Below, piece after piece: positions 34,559 through 42,240 of a stretch of 64,000 nt of DNA (position 1 is the first letter of the stretch; each line of letters opens with the position of its first letter). The notes under the pieces are model-generated. The model made no database searches and had not been told where the DNA came from. It worked only from the letters and a program-made list of their open reading frames with translations. Location of the stretch: contig NZ_JAJJWH010000014.1 in the NCBI RefSeq assembly GCF_020907245.1, positions 1 to 64,000 of the forward strand, read 5' to 3'. The position numbers and the translations under genes were made by a program. The stretch is from Pontibacter harenae. Its GTDB lineage: Bacteria; Bacteroidota; Bacteroidia; Cytophagales; Hymenobacteraceae.

Positions 34559-35305
34559 ATGTTGTCTAAAGCAGTAAGTAAGTATATAAACTCTTTGCAA
34601 GTAAAAAAATACCGCTCGCAACACCAAGCCTTTGTGGTTGAGGGAGCTAAAAGTGTAAAAGAACTGCTAACCTCCAACTTCGAACTGCAGCACCTCTTCG
34701 TTACAGAGGATTTTTACCAGGAAAATTCCGAAACTCTGGATAAAAGCTTCGGTTTTACAATAGTGACAGAGCAAGAACTTGTAAAAGCAGGTACCTACGC
34801 CAGTAACAATGCTGCACTCGCCGTTGCCAAAATGCGCGACCTGCCTGTTCCAACTATTTCACCCACAGATTTTGTTTTAGCACTCGATGATGTACGAGAT
34901 CCTGGTAATTTAGGAACTATAATTCGTATTGCCGACTGGTACGGCATAAAAACGGTTATATGCTCAGAATCTTGTGCCGATTTTTATAACCCAAAGGTAA
35001 TTGCCGCCACCATGGGCTCTTTTACGAGACTACAAGCTGTTTATGTAAATCTTGAAAGCTTCCTCTCGCAATACACCCAAAGCTGTAAAATATATGGTGC
35101 TTCGCTAGCAGGTGAAAACTTACACCACATGCACCTGCAGCCAGCGGGAATAATAGTTTTAGGCAACGAGGCAAACGGGATCAGGCCTGAAGTAGAAAAA
35201 CATATCAACCAATTGATAAAAATTCCTGCGTATGGCAAGGCAGAGTCGCTGAACGTAGCCACGGCAACCGCTATCATCATCGATAACTTTATGCGAAACT
35301 TTTAA
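34559..35305 (+). CDS. TrmH/SpoU-family RNA 2'-O-methyltransferase
   Basis: 248 aa from ATG 34559 (MLSKAVSKYINSLQVKKYR); ATG 34538 would add seven residues. An N-terminal substrate-binding domain (about 1-90; HQAFVVEGAKSVKELL) precedes the knotted SPOUT domain (about 100-248) with LALDDVRDPGNLGTIIRIADWYG, VIAATMGSFTRL, IIVLGNEANGIRP and IPAYGKAESLNVATATAII. Targets rRNA or tRNA ribose; the exact site is undetermined. Its start lies only 13 bases from the start of the divergent Omp85-like gene, so promoters must overlap the opposing coding region. Confidence 0.93.
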   Translation: MLSKAVSKYINSLQVKKYRSQHQAFVVEGAKSVKELLTSNFELQHLFVTEDFYQENSETLDKSFGFTIVTEQELVKAGTYASNNAALAVAKMRDLPVPTISPTDFVLALDDVRDPGNLGTIIRIADWYGIKTVICSESCADFYNPKVIAATMGSFTRLQAVYVNLESFLSQYTQSCKIYGASLAGENLHHMHLQPAGIIVLGNEANGIRPEVEKHINQLIKIPAYGKAESLNVATATAIIIDNFMRNF

Positions 35306-35378
35306 AAATAGATTTATGAAGCTAGCTTGTTTGTTAGAAATAATGTTCTAAGCTTCAGTCTACAATTTTATAAAACCA

Positions 35379-35406
35379 AAAGAGGAACCAGCTACGGTTC
35401 CTCTTT
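35379..35406. terminator. Bidirectional terminator
   Basis: AAAGAGGAACC (35379-35389) pairs with GGTTCCTCTTT (35396-35406), loop AGCTAC, between the convergent TrmH-like and beta-barrel genes. Confidence 0.85.
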
Positions 35407-35427
35407 CTGTGTAAGCTAAATGATTTG

Positions 35428-36150
35428 CTACTCCAGGTTCAAACGTAGTCCGAAACTTATTACGTTTGCTTCAGGACCACGGTCATCCTTGAAAAGCTCG
35501 TTCATGTTATACTTCGCAAAAAGATCCAAGCCTTTGTATCCCACAACTCCCGTTACGCCATACTGAAAGTCAGAGAGGTTATAGTTGCTTCTGGTTTTGT
35601 CTTTTTCTCTTTGGCTATCCTGGTTGTACTTCAATTTTGAATGAGCTCCCAATCTGTAACCAACAAAACCTCCAGCACCTATCCTGAAACCATTGTCGCA
35701 ACCATCTTTGTCGGTACGTAACATAAACATCAACGGAAGATTTACAGAAGAATGAGTAAGTTTTGATTTTTGTATGTTCAGGTTCTCTGCTCTGCTAAAC
35801 TGAGTGACATCATTTACATCTTCTATTACATAGTTTTTATCAAACATATAGTTATTGAAAGCAAACTCAAGACCAGACACTATAAAAAGTGGGCTGTTAG
35901 AACCGACTTGTGTTGTGTGGTGCCAGTTTAAACTTACGTAGCGAGAGCCCATAGGCTTTAAATCAGGCATTTGGTTGCCGTCAACAAAGGTGTTCAAGCC
36001 TAGGTCTATGGCTAAATAAGATTTAGACTGTGGACCTGATTTGCCTGAGGAAGTTTTTACAGTGTCTCCACTAGCAGTTGATTCTTGAGCGAATAAGCTT
36101 GTTGCTGAAACCAATATAACAGTAACCAGCGTCAGTATAGTCTTTTTCAT
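35428..36150 (-). CDS. Outer-membrane beta-barrel protein, shorter paralog
   Basis: 240 aa with signal peptide (residues 1-21, ATSLFA cleavage) and a porin-like (PorT/OMP_b-brl type) barrel over about 45-240. The barrel is very similar to the C-terminal part of the 376 aa neighbour: both share PDLKP-GSRYVSLNWH, SGLEFAFNNYMFD, SKLTHSSVN-PLM, GYRLG-HSKLKYNQD and NVISFGLRL. Only a short Ser/Lys-rich linker precedes the barrel, so the extra N-terminal domain of the paralog is missing. A terminator and about 250 bases separate it from that gene, so it is probably expressed independently. Function unknown. Confidence 0.88.
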   Translation of the reverse strand: MKKTILTLVTVILVSATSLFAQESTASGDTVKTSSGKSGPQSKSYLAIDLGLNTFVDGNQMPDLKPMGSRYVSLNWHHTTQVGSNSPLFIVSGLEFAFNNYMFDKNYVIEDVNDVTQFSRAENLNIQKSKLTHSSVNLPLMFMLRTDKDGCDNGFRIGAGGFVGYRLGAHSKLKYNQDSQREKDKTRSNYNLSDFQYGVTGVVGYKGLDLFAKYNMNELFKDDRGPEANVISFGLRLNLE

Positions 36151-36335
36151 GATCGTATATTTAAAGGATATAATAATTCAATTTGAGATTCAATTCTAAA
36201 AGCGCTTTATATATCTAAGATGCATGAGCTGGCTAGCTGGTTGCCTGAATATTTTGCTTTTTTATTATTTATTTATGAGTAACAGAAGTGTGCACCATAA
36301 CTACCTTCTAATTTTAGAATTAAAGCACAAAAAAA

Positions 36336-36366
36336 AGGAAGGAGTCCTAGTTATGGACTCCTTCCT
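36336..36366 (-). terminator. Terminator after the sigma-factor operon barrel gene
   Basis: AGGAAGGAGTCC (36336-36347) pairs with GGACTCCTTCCT (36355-36366); on the minus strand a run of eight or more T follows. It separates the two paralogous barrel genes. Confidence 0.88.
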
Positions 36367-36403
36367 CTGTAAATATTTATCTAAAATCTAGCTTAACACT
36401 AGT

Positions 36404-37534
36404 TTAGTTCAGCAGCCTTAAGCCGAAGCTTATCACGTTCGCCTGTGGACCTCTGTTTTCTTTAAACAAGTCGTTCATGTTGTATTTCATGAACAAATCA
36501 AGATTACCGTATCCAATCACGCCTGTTAATCCATACTGAAAATCGCTCAGGTTAAAGTTGTCGCGGGTTTTGTCTTTCTCAGTATTACCGTCCTGGTTGT
36601 ACTTCAGTTTGGAGTGGCTTCCTAAGCGATATCCTGCAAAGCCACCAGCACCAATTTTAAAGCCGTCTTTGCCATTGTCGCGCTTAAAGTTTAGCATAGG
36701 CATAAGAGGAACGTTTACAGAAGAGTGCGTCAACTTTGACTTCTGAAAACTAATGTCTGTGATTCTGTTAAACTCCGTCACATTGTTAACGTCACGCACT
36801 ATATAGTTGTCATCAAACATATAGTTGTTAAAAGCAAACTCAAGACCTGAGATGATGTGGAACGGACTCTTGCGGCCACCTACTTGTGAATTTATATGCC
36901 AGTTAAGGCTTACGTATCTGGAACCAAGCGGCTTAAGATCAGGTATAGTTTGGTCTGAGGCTGTGTTGATGAAGTTATTCAGACCCAAGTCTATGTCTAG
37001 GCCAGAACGGGTAGATTTATAATTTTCCTCAGCCTTGGCAGCCTTTGTGCTATCACGCTCCGCTTTTGAAGGCGTAGCCACGTTCACCTTCGTATTATCG
37101 CCATCTTCCTCCACGTCAACATCAATTTTGATATTCCTTCCGATCTTTATCTCATGGCGCTCTTTGTTTGCCGTGCCAGTTTGGGTATTAGATTCTGTAA
37201 CTACAACGCTTACGTTTTCTGGGTTGGCAGCATTACCACTTTTGCTGAAAGTAACTGTTATGTTTTTAGAACCTTGGTTAGCCATCTCCACACTGTCAGT
37301 CTGTGCTATGTATACGTTCAGTTCGCGCATCAAAGAGTCTAAGCTATAGTTCTGGAAAGCTTTTAGCTGCTGGATGTTCTGTAGCTGTAGAATCATTTTT
37401 GCACCGTTTGCCATTTTAATTACAATGGTGTCTTGCTCTCCAAGTCGTTGGCCAATGGTAGGACCGCCTTTGGCAGACACACCGATAGCTGCAGCCATAA
37501 AAATGGCCGTAAAAAGTAGTACTAGTCGTTTCAT
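36404..37534 (-). CDS. Outer-membrane beta-barrel protein with extra N-terminal domain
   Basis: 376 aa. Signal peptide (1-21) is followed by a region of about 150 residues with a helical part (IVIKMANGAKMILQLQNIQQLKAFQ) and beta/acidic parts (KIDVDVEEDGDNTKVNV) that I do not recognise, then an outer-membrane barrel (about 180-376) like that of the next gene. It begins 11 bases after the putative anti-sigma gene, so sigma factor, anti-sigma and barrel form one operon. The N-terminal domain may face the periplasm and could take part in signalling; this is inference from operon structure only. Confidence 0.88.
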   Translation of the reverse strand: MKRLVLLFTAIFMAAAIGVSAKGGPTIGQRLGEQDTIVIKMANGAKMILQLQNIQQLKAFQNYSLDSLMRELNVYIAQTDSVEMANQGSKNITVTFSKSGNAANPENVSVVVTESNTQTGTANKERHEIKIGRNIKIDVDVEEDGDNTKVNVATPSKAERDSTKAAKAEENYKSTRSGLDIDLGLNNFINTASDQTIPDLKPLGSRYVSLNWHINSQVGGRKSPFHIISGLEFAFNNYMFDDNYIVRDVNNVTEFNRITDISFQKSKLTHSSVNVPLMPMLNFKRDNGKDGFKIGAGGFAGYRLGSHSKLKYNQDGNTEKDKTRDNFNLSDFQYGLTGVIGYGNLDLFMKYNMNDLFKENRGPQANVISFGLRLLN

Positions 37535-37545
37535 CGTTTTAAGGG

Positions 37546-38463
37546 TTAAAGATTGATAACTTTTGATAATTTTTGCTTCCCAATCTGGGTTTCCACTGAG
37601 ATTTTATCGGCATGAACTATTTCAGATAATTCGACACGCTCTCCGTTAGAAAGATTTCTCATTTGTTTGAAGATGTTCTTTGCCAAGGTCGTTTTCTTAG
37701 CTAGTTCACTAGGCTCTTCTGCCACTGGCTGCGGTGCCTGCGACACAACGGCACGTTTGATAACAATCTCAACAGGCTCAGCAGTAAGGTTTGAAGCAGC
37801 AGGAGTGGTTATGCTGCTACTGGCTAAGCTAGCTGTTGTTATAGGCTTCACTTCTGTTACTTTCACCTGAGCAGCATCTGTTGGCTTGTGCACTGCCATT
37901 ATGCTCTCAGCACTGCCTTTTATAGGCAGAGAAACTGAGGTTGCTTTTTTGGGTGCTCTTTCCATAACGGCAGGCTTCTGTTGTTCAGCATTCGCACCTA
38001 TTGTAGTGGCTCTCTTAACCTCTTCTGTAATCTCAGATGAAGTGTTGCTAGCTTCGGTTGCCTGGTCCTCAGAAATATTTTGTGCTGTTGCCTCTGGTTC
38101 AGGCTGGGTCTCTTCTTTTGTTTCAGGAGCAGATTGAGGTATATGTAAAGGTGTTTCAGAAATAACACGCTCTCCGTTTGAGGACAACTGTTGGCTAACC
38201 TCTGGAGAAGTGTTGATGTTGTAAAAAACCACACCAACTGCCAACAAAAGAGACAAAGTAGCTGCCACAGAAGAGTAAATCCACATAAAGCTATGCCGTT
38301 TCTCTTCCTTCTCAGGCTGAAGCTGCACAATCTTCGGCTCCTCTTGCGCTGGCATCTCCTCCTGCATGCGCTCCTGTAGCCTGCTCCACATATCAGCGGG
38401 AGGAGTAGGGGCAGCATTACTCAGTTTCTGGCTAAATAACTTATCTATTTCTTCTTCTTTCAT
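37546..38463 (-). CDS. Putative anti-sigma factor, single-pass membrane protein
   Basis: 305 aa. A short cytoplasmic N-terminus (about 1-57; LFSQKLSNAAPTPPADMWSRLQERM, the layout typical of Bacteroidota anti-sigma N-termini) leads to one transmembrane helix (about 58-80, WIYSSVAATLSLLLAVGVVFY). A long Ala/Thr/Glu/Pro-rich, low-complexity periplasmic part (about 85-260) follows, and a conserved-looking C-terminal stretch with ELSEIVHADKISVETQIGK. No zinc-binding HxxxCxxC motif is present. Its position 20 bases after an ECF sigma gene is the main basis for the call. Confidence 0.75.
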   Translation of the reverse strand: MKEEEIDKLFSQKLSNAAPTPPADMWSRLQERMQEEMPAQEEPKIVQLQPEKEEKRHSFMWIYSSVAATLSLLLAVGVVFYNINTSPEVSQQLSSNGERVISETPLHIPQSAPETKEETQPEPEATAQNISEDQATEASNTSSEITEEVKRATTIGANAEQQKPAVMERAPKKATSVSLPIKGSAESIMAVHKPTDAAQVKVTEVKPITTASLASSSITTPAASNLTAEPVEIVIKRAVVSQAPQPVAEEPSELAKKTTLAKNIFKQMRNLSNGERVELSEIVHADKISVETQIGKQKLSKVINL

Positions 38464-38483
38464 AATTTCTAGCTTATAACAAT

Positions 38484-39017
38484 TTAACTTGCTAATGCTT
38501 CTTCACCTGTTAATCTACGCTGCAGCATAGCTCTTGCCTTGCTCAATTGCGACTTTGAAGTGCCTTCGGTAATATTTAGCATATCGGCAATCTCTTTATG
38601 AGAGTACCCTTCAATAGCATAAAGGTTAAAAACAGCTCTGTAGCCAGCGGGCAATGCCCTCACCAGGTCCATCAATTCACCTTCACCTAAGTCATGATCT
38701 GCGCCTCCGCTGCCAGCTATCTGTATAGTGCTGTCTACAACAGCCAGGTGCAAGGGTTCTTTTTTTCGTAAGAAACTTAGAGCTTCGTTTACCATAATTC
38801 TTCGTACCCAACCTTCAAAGCTACCTTTCGCTTCGAAGCGGCCAATGTGCTGGTAAACCTTCATAAATCCGTTCAATAGCGCTTCCTCAGCATCCATTTG
38901 GTTTTTGAGATAGCGCAAGCAAACGCCAAACATCTGAGAGGCATAGCGCTCGTACATGTACTTCTGCGCTTTACTCTCGCCTTTCTGGCAGCCTGCTATT
39001 AATTCCGCTTCGGTCAC
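38484..39017 (-). CDS. ECF-type RNA polymerase sigma factor
   Basis: 177 aa sigma-70 family protein of extracytoplasmic-function type. Region 2 spans about 20-85 (QKYMYERYASQMFGVCLRYL, DAEEALLNGFMKVYQ, GWVRRIMVNEALSFLRK) and region 4 about 115-165 (LPAGYRAVFNLYAIEGYSHKEIADML, GTSKSQLSKARAML). Regions 1 and 3 are absent, as expected. The start is GTG at 39017. First gene of an operon with a putative anti-sigma factor and a beta-barrel protein; that arrangement suggests envelope sensing, possibly with the barrel gene as a regulated output. Confidence 0.94.
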   Translation of the reverse strand: MTEAELIAGCQKGESKAQKYMYERYASQMFGVCLRYLKNQMDAEEALLNGFMKVYQHIGRFEAKGSFEGWVRRIMVNEALSFLRKKEPLHLAVVDSTIQIAGSGGADHDLGEGELMDLVRALPAGYRAVFNLYAIEGYSHKEIADMLNITEGTSKSQLSKARAMLQRRLTGEEALAS

Positions 39018-39454
39018 GCTGGTAAAGGTTTATCAAATTGTTTATTTAGTACTAAGCCAAATGTACAGAGCTTCAACTTGTCTCTTTATCCCCTAGATGT
39101 AAATAATGGGGTGGAGGTTGCCTGAGTAAACCTAAATTTCTTATTTTTTTTCATAAATGCGCTATGTTACTCGTATCATCTTGAAAATGAACAAGTATAA
39201 GTTTGTTATTTTTTTTAAATTATTTTGAATGAAGCAAAATCAGCCCTTTTTTATTCTGTTTAGCTTCTCTTTTGGTGCATGAAAAATCTAGTACTTTGTT
39301 TTGCGCTTTACCTGGTTTGGATGGTTTAGATGCCTGGAGCCGACCAGATAATGGAGTTGCATTAGCATAGACCACAGGAAAATAACCTGAACCTGCTATG
39401 CCCGATGAGGCTGAAGTCTTGTACAAGAATCATTAGTCTTACATATTACAGTAA
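39018..39454. other. Degenerate or non-coding stretch before the adaptor remnant
   Basis: No intact gene. In one plus-strand frame, 39319-39434 reads DGLDAWSRPDNGVALA, stop, TTGK, stop, PEPAMPDEAEVLYKNH, stop, which looks protein-like but is broken three times. It may be further debris of the locus whose 3' end survives at 39455-39618. I could not assign it. Confidence 0.35.
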
Positions 39455-39618
39455 GCTGGCGAAGAAGCCTTCAAAATGATTCCTGTAGGAACAGGAGTTA
39501 CGGGGTATAGTTTTAAAGAGGTTAAGTTGAAAGAACCTCTACAAAATGATGCAAAAATTATGAGAAGGGGGGCTACTTTATATTGGCTGAAAAGCAGAAG
39601 GCTGAGGTAGCTGAGTAA
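39455..39618 (+). pseudogene. C-terminal remnant of an RND-type efflux periplasmic adaptor
   Basis: Reading from 39455: AGEEAFKMIPVGTGVTGYSF, KEVKLKEPLQNDAKIMRRG, then, after restoring one G in the six-G run at 39567-39572, GGYFILAEKQKAEVAE and a stop at 39616-39618. The pattern (xFKxxPVxTG ... EV ... L ... I...GGYFILAE) resembles the last domain of CzcB/CusB-type membrane-fusion proteins as I remember them. Upstream the frame is closed by TAA at 39452 and the rest of the gene is missing. The perfect terminator 19 bases downstream fits an originally functional gene end. Confidence 0.6.
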
Positions 39619-39637
39619 AAATTACATAATACCCATA

Positions 39638-39681
39638 AAAACAGCGAAGGCTCCTACAGAACGAGGAGCCTTCGCTGTTTT
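39638..39681 (+). terminator. Strong terminator after the adaptor remnant
   Basis: AAAACAGCGAAGGCTCCT (39638-39655) pairs perfectly with 39664-39681, loop ACAGAACG: an 18-bp stem with A and T runs at the ends, usable in both directions. It is now orphaned from an intact plus-strand gene. Confidence 0.9.
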
Positions 39682-39922
39682 GAAATTAACTTTTCAACTT
39701 TTAGCCATACATATGTACGGCACCATTTATCAGATGGTTGCGCTGAGTAGAAAAATAATTGAAATTTTTTAGTGCAATTTTTTGAGAATGTTATGCAGCA
39801 TTCTCAATGCGGCTAGTACAGGAATAATTTTTGTCTATTACTACGAGTCAATATTCACAAGTAAACAATAAGGTAGGTTTAGCTAAACTACTTGTGTAGT
39901 AGAAAAAATATTTATGTAATTA
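39682..39922. other. AT-rich non-coding spacer
   Basis: Downstream flank of the orphan AT-rich gene. TTGAGAATGTTATGCAGCAT and a following TCTCAA give a loose inverted repeat around 39780-39807. I see no gene or clear terminator. Confidence 0.3.
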
Positions 39923-40483
39923 TTATAGTCCATTACCAATAATTATGAATAGGATAAAAACTAATACTCCTATAATCATTAATAAAATTGAATCTTGCTT
40001 CTTATATCTTATCTTCTTGGCTTCTTCTTTAGACTTTTCTATATTAATTTTTTTTCCTGAAATTTCTAAATATGAATCTGAAGTTGTAGATAATCCTTCA
40101 ATTAGTGGGTATTTCTGTATCAAGTAATTTAAAACCTCTTCATTTGATTTTATCCCTTGGAGGTAGAGAGGTTCATTAATCAAAAATATAAATGAATCAT
40201 CATTGTCTGCTTTCAAAACAATAAGATTCTCTTCTGATAATTCAATTTTAAAAATATAGCTCCCTTCTTTTCTATTTATAATAATACGATTTTTTCCAAC
40301 TGCCTCCCATTTTATTTTTTCAACTACCCCTTTCTTAATTAAAAGGAGGTTATTATTTGGTTCAAATATAATAAACGAAATGTCATCGCCTATCCATTCC
40401 GATACAATCCATACCTTGTTTTTTAAAATTTGAAAAGTATAATAATTTTCAGTAAAGCTCTTTAATGAAAAATCTAAATTCAT
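39923..40483 (-). CDS. AT-rich orphan protein with C-terminal membrane anchor
   Basis: 186 aa, no recognised family. The body (about 1-150) is predicted soluble, beta-rich, with Lys, Ile and Asn abundant (for example FIIFEPNNNLLLIKKGVV). A basic stretch RYKKQ then precedes a single hydrophobic helix at the very C-terminus (about 166-183), so it may be tail-anchored in the membrane with the body in the cytoplasm. No signal peptide. Base composition is visibly more AT-rich than all neighbours, with many ATA and AAA codons, and it sits alone beside a decayed efflux gene. Both suggest acquisition from another source. Function unknown. Confidence 0.7.
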   Translation of the reverse strand: MNLDFSLKSFTENYYTFQILKNKVWIVSEWIGDDISFIIFEPNNNLLLIKKGVVEKIKWEAVGKNRIIINRKEGSYIFKIELSEENLIVLKADNDDSFIFLINEPLYLQGIKSNEEVLNYLIQKYPLIEGLSTTSDSYLEISGKKINIEKSKEEAKKIRYKKQDSILLMIIGVLVFILFIIIGNGL

Positions 40484-40641
40484 AAACTTCGTTTATTTTC
40501 TAATTTTACATCAAAAGGATTGATCATTGACGTAACCTCATCTTTATTTTACTTTTTCAACCTCCTCATTAAAATAAACCGCCACAACATTCAAAAACTT
40601 AGAGAATAGGAGCAATTTTAACTGGTAGACTAATATATTGC

Positions 40642-41352
40642 TTAAGACTCTTGCCTTACAATCGGTTCTAGTACCTGCCACACATTATTTGCCAGTATCT
40701 TCTGCCCTTCCTCTGTAGGGTGCACGCCATCAGACTGGTTTAGTTTAGGCACGCCACCGACACCCTCCAGCAGAAACGGAATCAATTTTGCGTCTTTTTC
40801 TTCGGCCAAACGGCTATAGACTTGCTTAAATTCTTCTGTGTACTGCTGCCCCATGCTTGGCGGCATCTGCATGCCAGCCAGCACAATTTCCGCATCAGGA
40901 TATTTGTCTTTCACTTTATCTATGATAGCTGCCAAATTCGTGTAGGTAGAGGAGGGGTCAATTCCACGTAGGCCGTCGTTAGCTCCTAACTCCAATACAA
41001 AAACATCAATGGGTTGTCTCAGAAGCCAATCGATGCGGCTTTTACCACCTGCTGATGTTTCTCCGCTAACACCTGCATTTACAACCTTGTAAGGCAGGTC
41101 CAGGGAATCGATACGCTGCTGAATAAGCGCAGGAAAAGCCTGATCAGGTTCTAAGCCATATCCAGCAGTAAGGCTGTTGCCGAAAAACACAATCGTCTTT
41201 TGCTTTCCTGCTTGACTGTTGCCAGAAGAGGCACCTGCTTGAGTTTGTGTTTCCTGTTCTGTTTCTACGGTTTCTTCCTTTTCTACTTGCCCACAACTAT
41301 ACAATGTGAACAGCAAGGCCAATGAGAGGTATAAGATTTTGTTCTTTTTCAC
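40642..41352 (-). CDS. GDSL-type arylesterase/lysophospholipase, lipoprotein (TesA-like)
   Basis: 236 aa SGNH hydrolase. The signal MKKNKILYLSLALLFTLYSC ends in a lipobox Cys at residue 20, so the enzyme is a lipoprotein. After a Glu/Gln-rich linker the catalytic blocks are FFGNSLTAGYG (block I Ser), VSGETSAGG (block II Gly), LGANDGLRG (block III Asn) and DGVHPTEEG (block V Asp and His). It is divergent from a YbbA/YbbP-type ABC exporter, the same partnership as tesA-ybbA-ybbP in E. coli, which suggests joint work on lipids or esterified metabolites at the envelope. Confidence 0.92.
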   Translation of the reverse strand: MKKNKILYLSLALLFTLYSCGQVEKEETVETEQETQTQAGASSGNSQAGKQKTIVFFGNSLTAGYGLEPDQAFPALIQQRIDSLDLPYKVVNAGVSGETSAGGKSRIDWLLRQPIDVFVLELGANDGLRGIDPSSTYTNLAAIIDKVKDKYPDAEIVLAGMQMPPSMGQQYTEEFKQVYSRLAEEKDAKLIPFLLEGVGGVPKLNQSDGVHPTEEGQKILANNVWQVLEPIVRQES

Positions 41353-41485
41353 AATTTGTGCTTAATGATTTATAAATTTATATGTTGCACTCTTAAAAAC
41401 CTATAACGCGGACTTACAGTTTATAGGTTTTAGTTGTTTCCTTGCAACTAGTGCAAACAAAGAAATCTGTCATAAAATAAAAAGC

Positions 41486-42208
41486 ATGTCAACCATACTC
41501 GAAGTACGAGATCTTACCAAAACCTACCACAGCGGCGACCGCCACCTTACAGTTTTACACGATGTGAATTTTGCCTTACAAGAAGGCGACACTTGCTCCA
41601 TTGTTGGTCCCAGCGGATCTGGCAAAACAACCTTGTTAGGGCTTTGCGCTGGGTTAGACAGATCCAGCGCTGGCTCCGTAATTTTAAATGGTGTCACACT
41701 AGACAATCTTTCTGAAGACCAACGGGCACAGGTTCGGAACCAGTATGTTGGGTTTATTTTCCAGAACTTTCAGCTGATACCAACGCTAACAGCCCTTGAA
41801 AATGTAATGGTGCCGCTGGAGTTGCGCGGAGAGCGGAATGTAAAACCCATTGCGAAGGAACTGTTGGAGAGGGTAGGCTTGGACCAACGGCACGACCATT
41901 ACCCGACACAACTCTCGGGAGGGGAGCAGCAACGTATTTCGTTAGCCCGGGCTTTTTCTAACAGACCGCGTATACTTTTCGCGGATGAACCAACAGGTAA
42001 CCTGGATGAGGAAACGGGAGAGCGTGTAGAAAAACTACTGTTCGACCTGAACAAAGAAGCAGGCACTACGCTGGTGTTGGTAACACACGACTTGGAACTG
42101 GCGCAGCGAACACAGCGCATCATCCGCATAAAAGGAGGCACTGTGATAGCTGATAGCGGCCCTGCCAGCAGCAAATCGACGCTGAAAGGCCTTGATAATT
42201 TGTTTTAA
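41486..42208 (+). CDS. ABC transporter ATP-binding protein (YbbA/LolD-like)
   Basis: 240 aa ATPase of the MacB/LolD/YbbA branch. Walker A GPSGSGKTT (about residues 42-50), Q-loop FQNFQLIPTLTALENVMVPLEL, signature LSGGEQQR (about 143-150), Walker B ILFADEPTGNLDEETG and H-loop VTHD are all present. It is followed after 32 bases by its permease gene and is divergent from the TesA-like esterase, across 133 bases with no other gene. No lipoprotein-release partner is present, so the YbbA branch is favoured over LolD. Confidence 0.92.
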   Translation: MSTILEVRDLTKTYHSGDRHLTVLHDVNFALQEGDTCSIVGPSGSGKTTLLGLCAGLDRSSAGSVILNGVTLDNLSEDQRAQVRNQYVGFIFQNFQLIPTLTALENVMVPLELRGERNVKPIAKELLERVGLDQRHDHYPTQLSGGEQQRISLARAFSNRPRILFADEPTGNLDEETGERVEKLLFDLNKEAGTTLVLVTHDLELAQRTQRIIRIKGGTVIADSGPASSKSTLKGLDNLF

Positions 42209-42240
42209 GCTCAATCCTTTACTAATTCAAAAGTAGATAC

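Noticed and set aside
39220..39426. 68-codon minus-strand open frame
   Set aside because: It lies antisense to the broken protein-like plus-strand frame, has low-complexity Lys/Ser composition and no recognisable domain.
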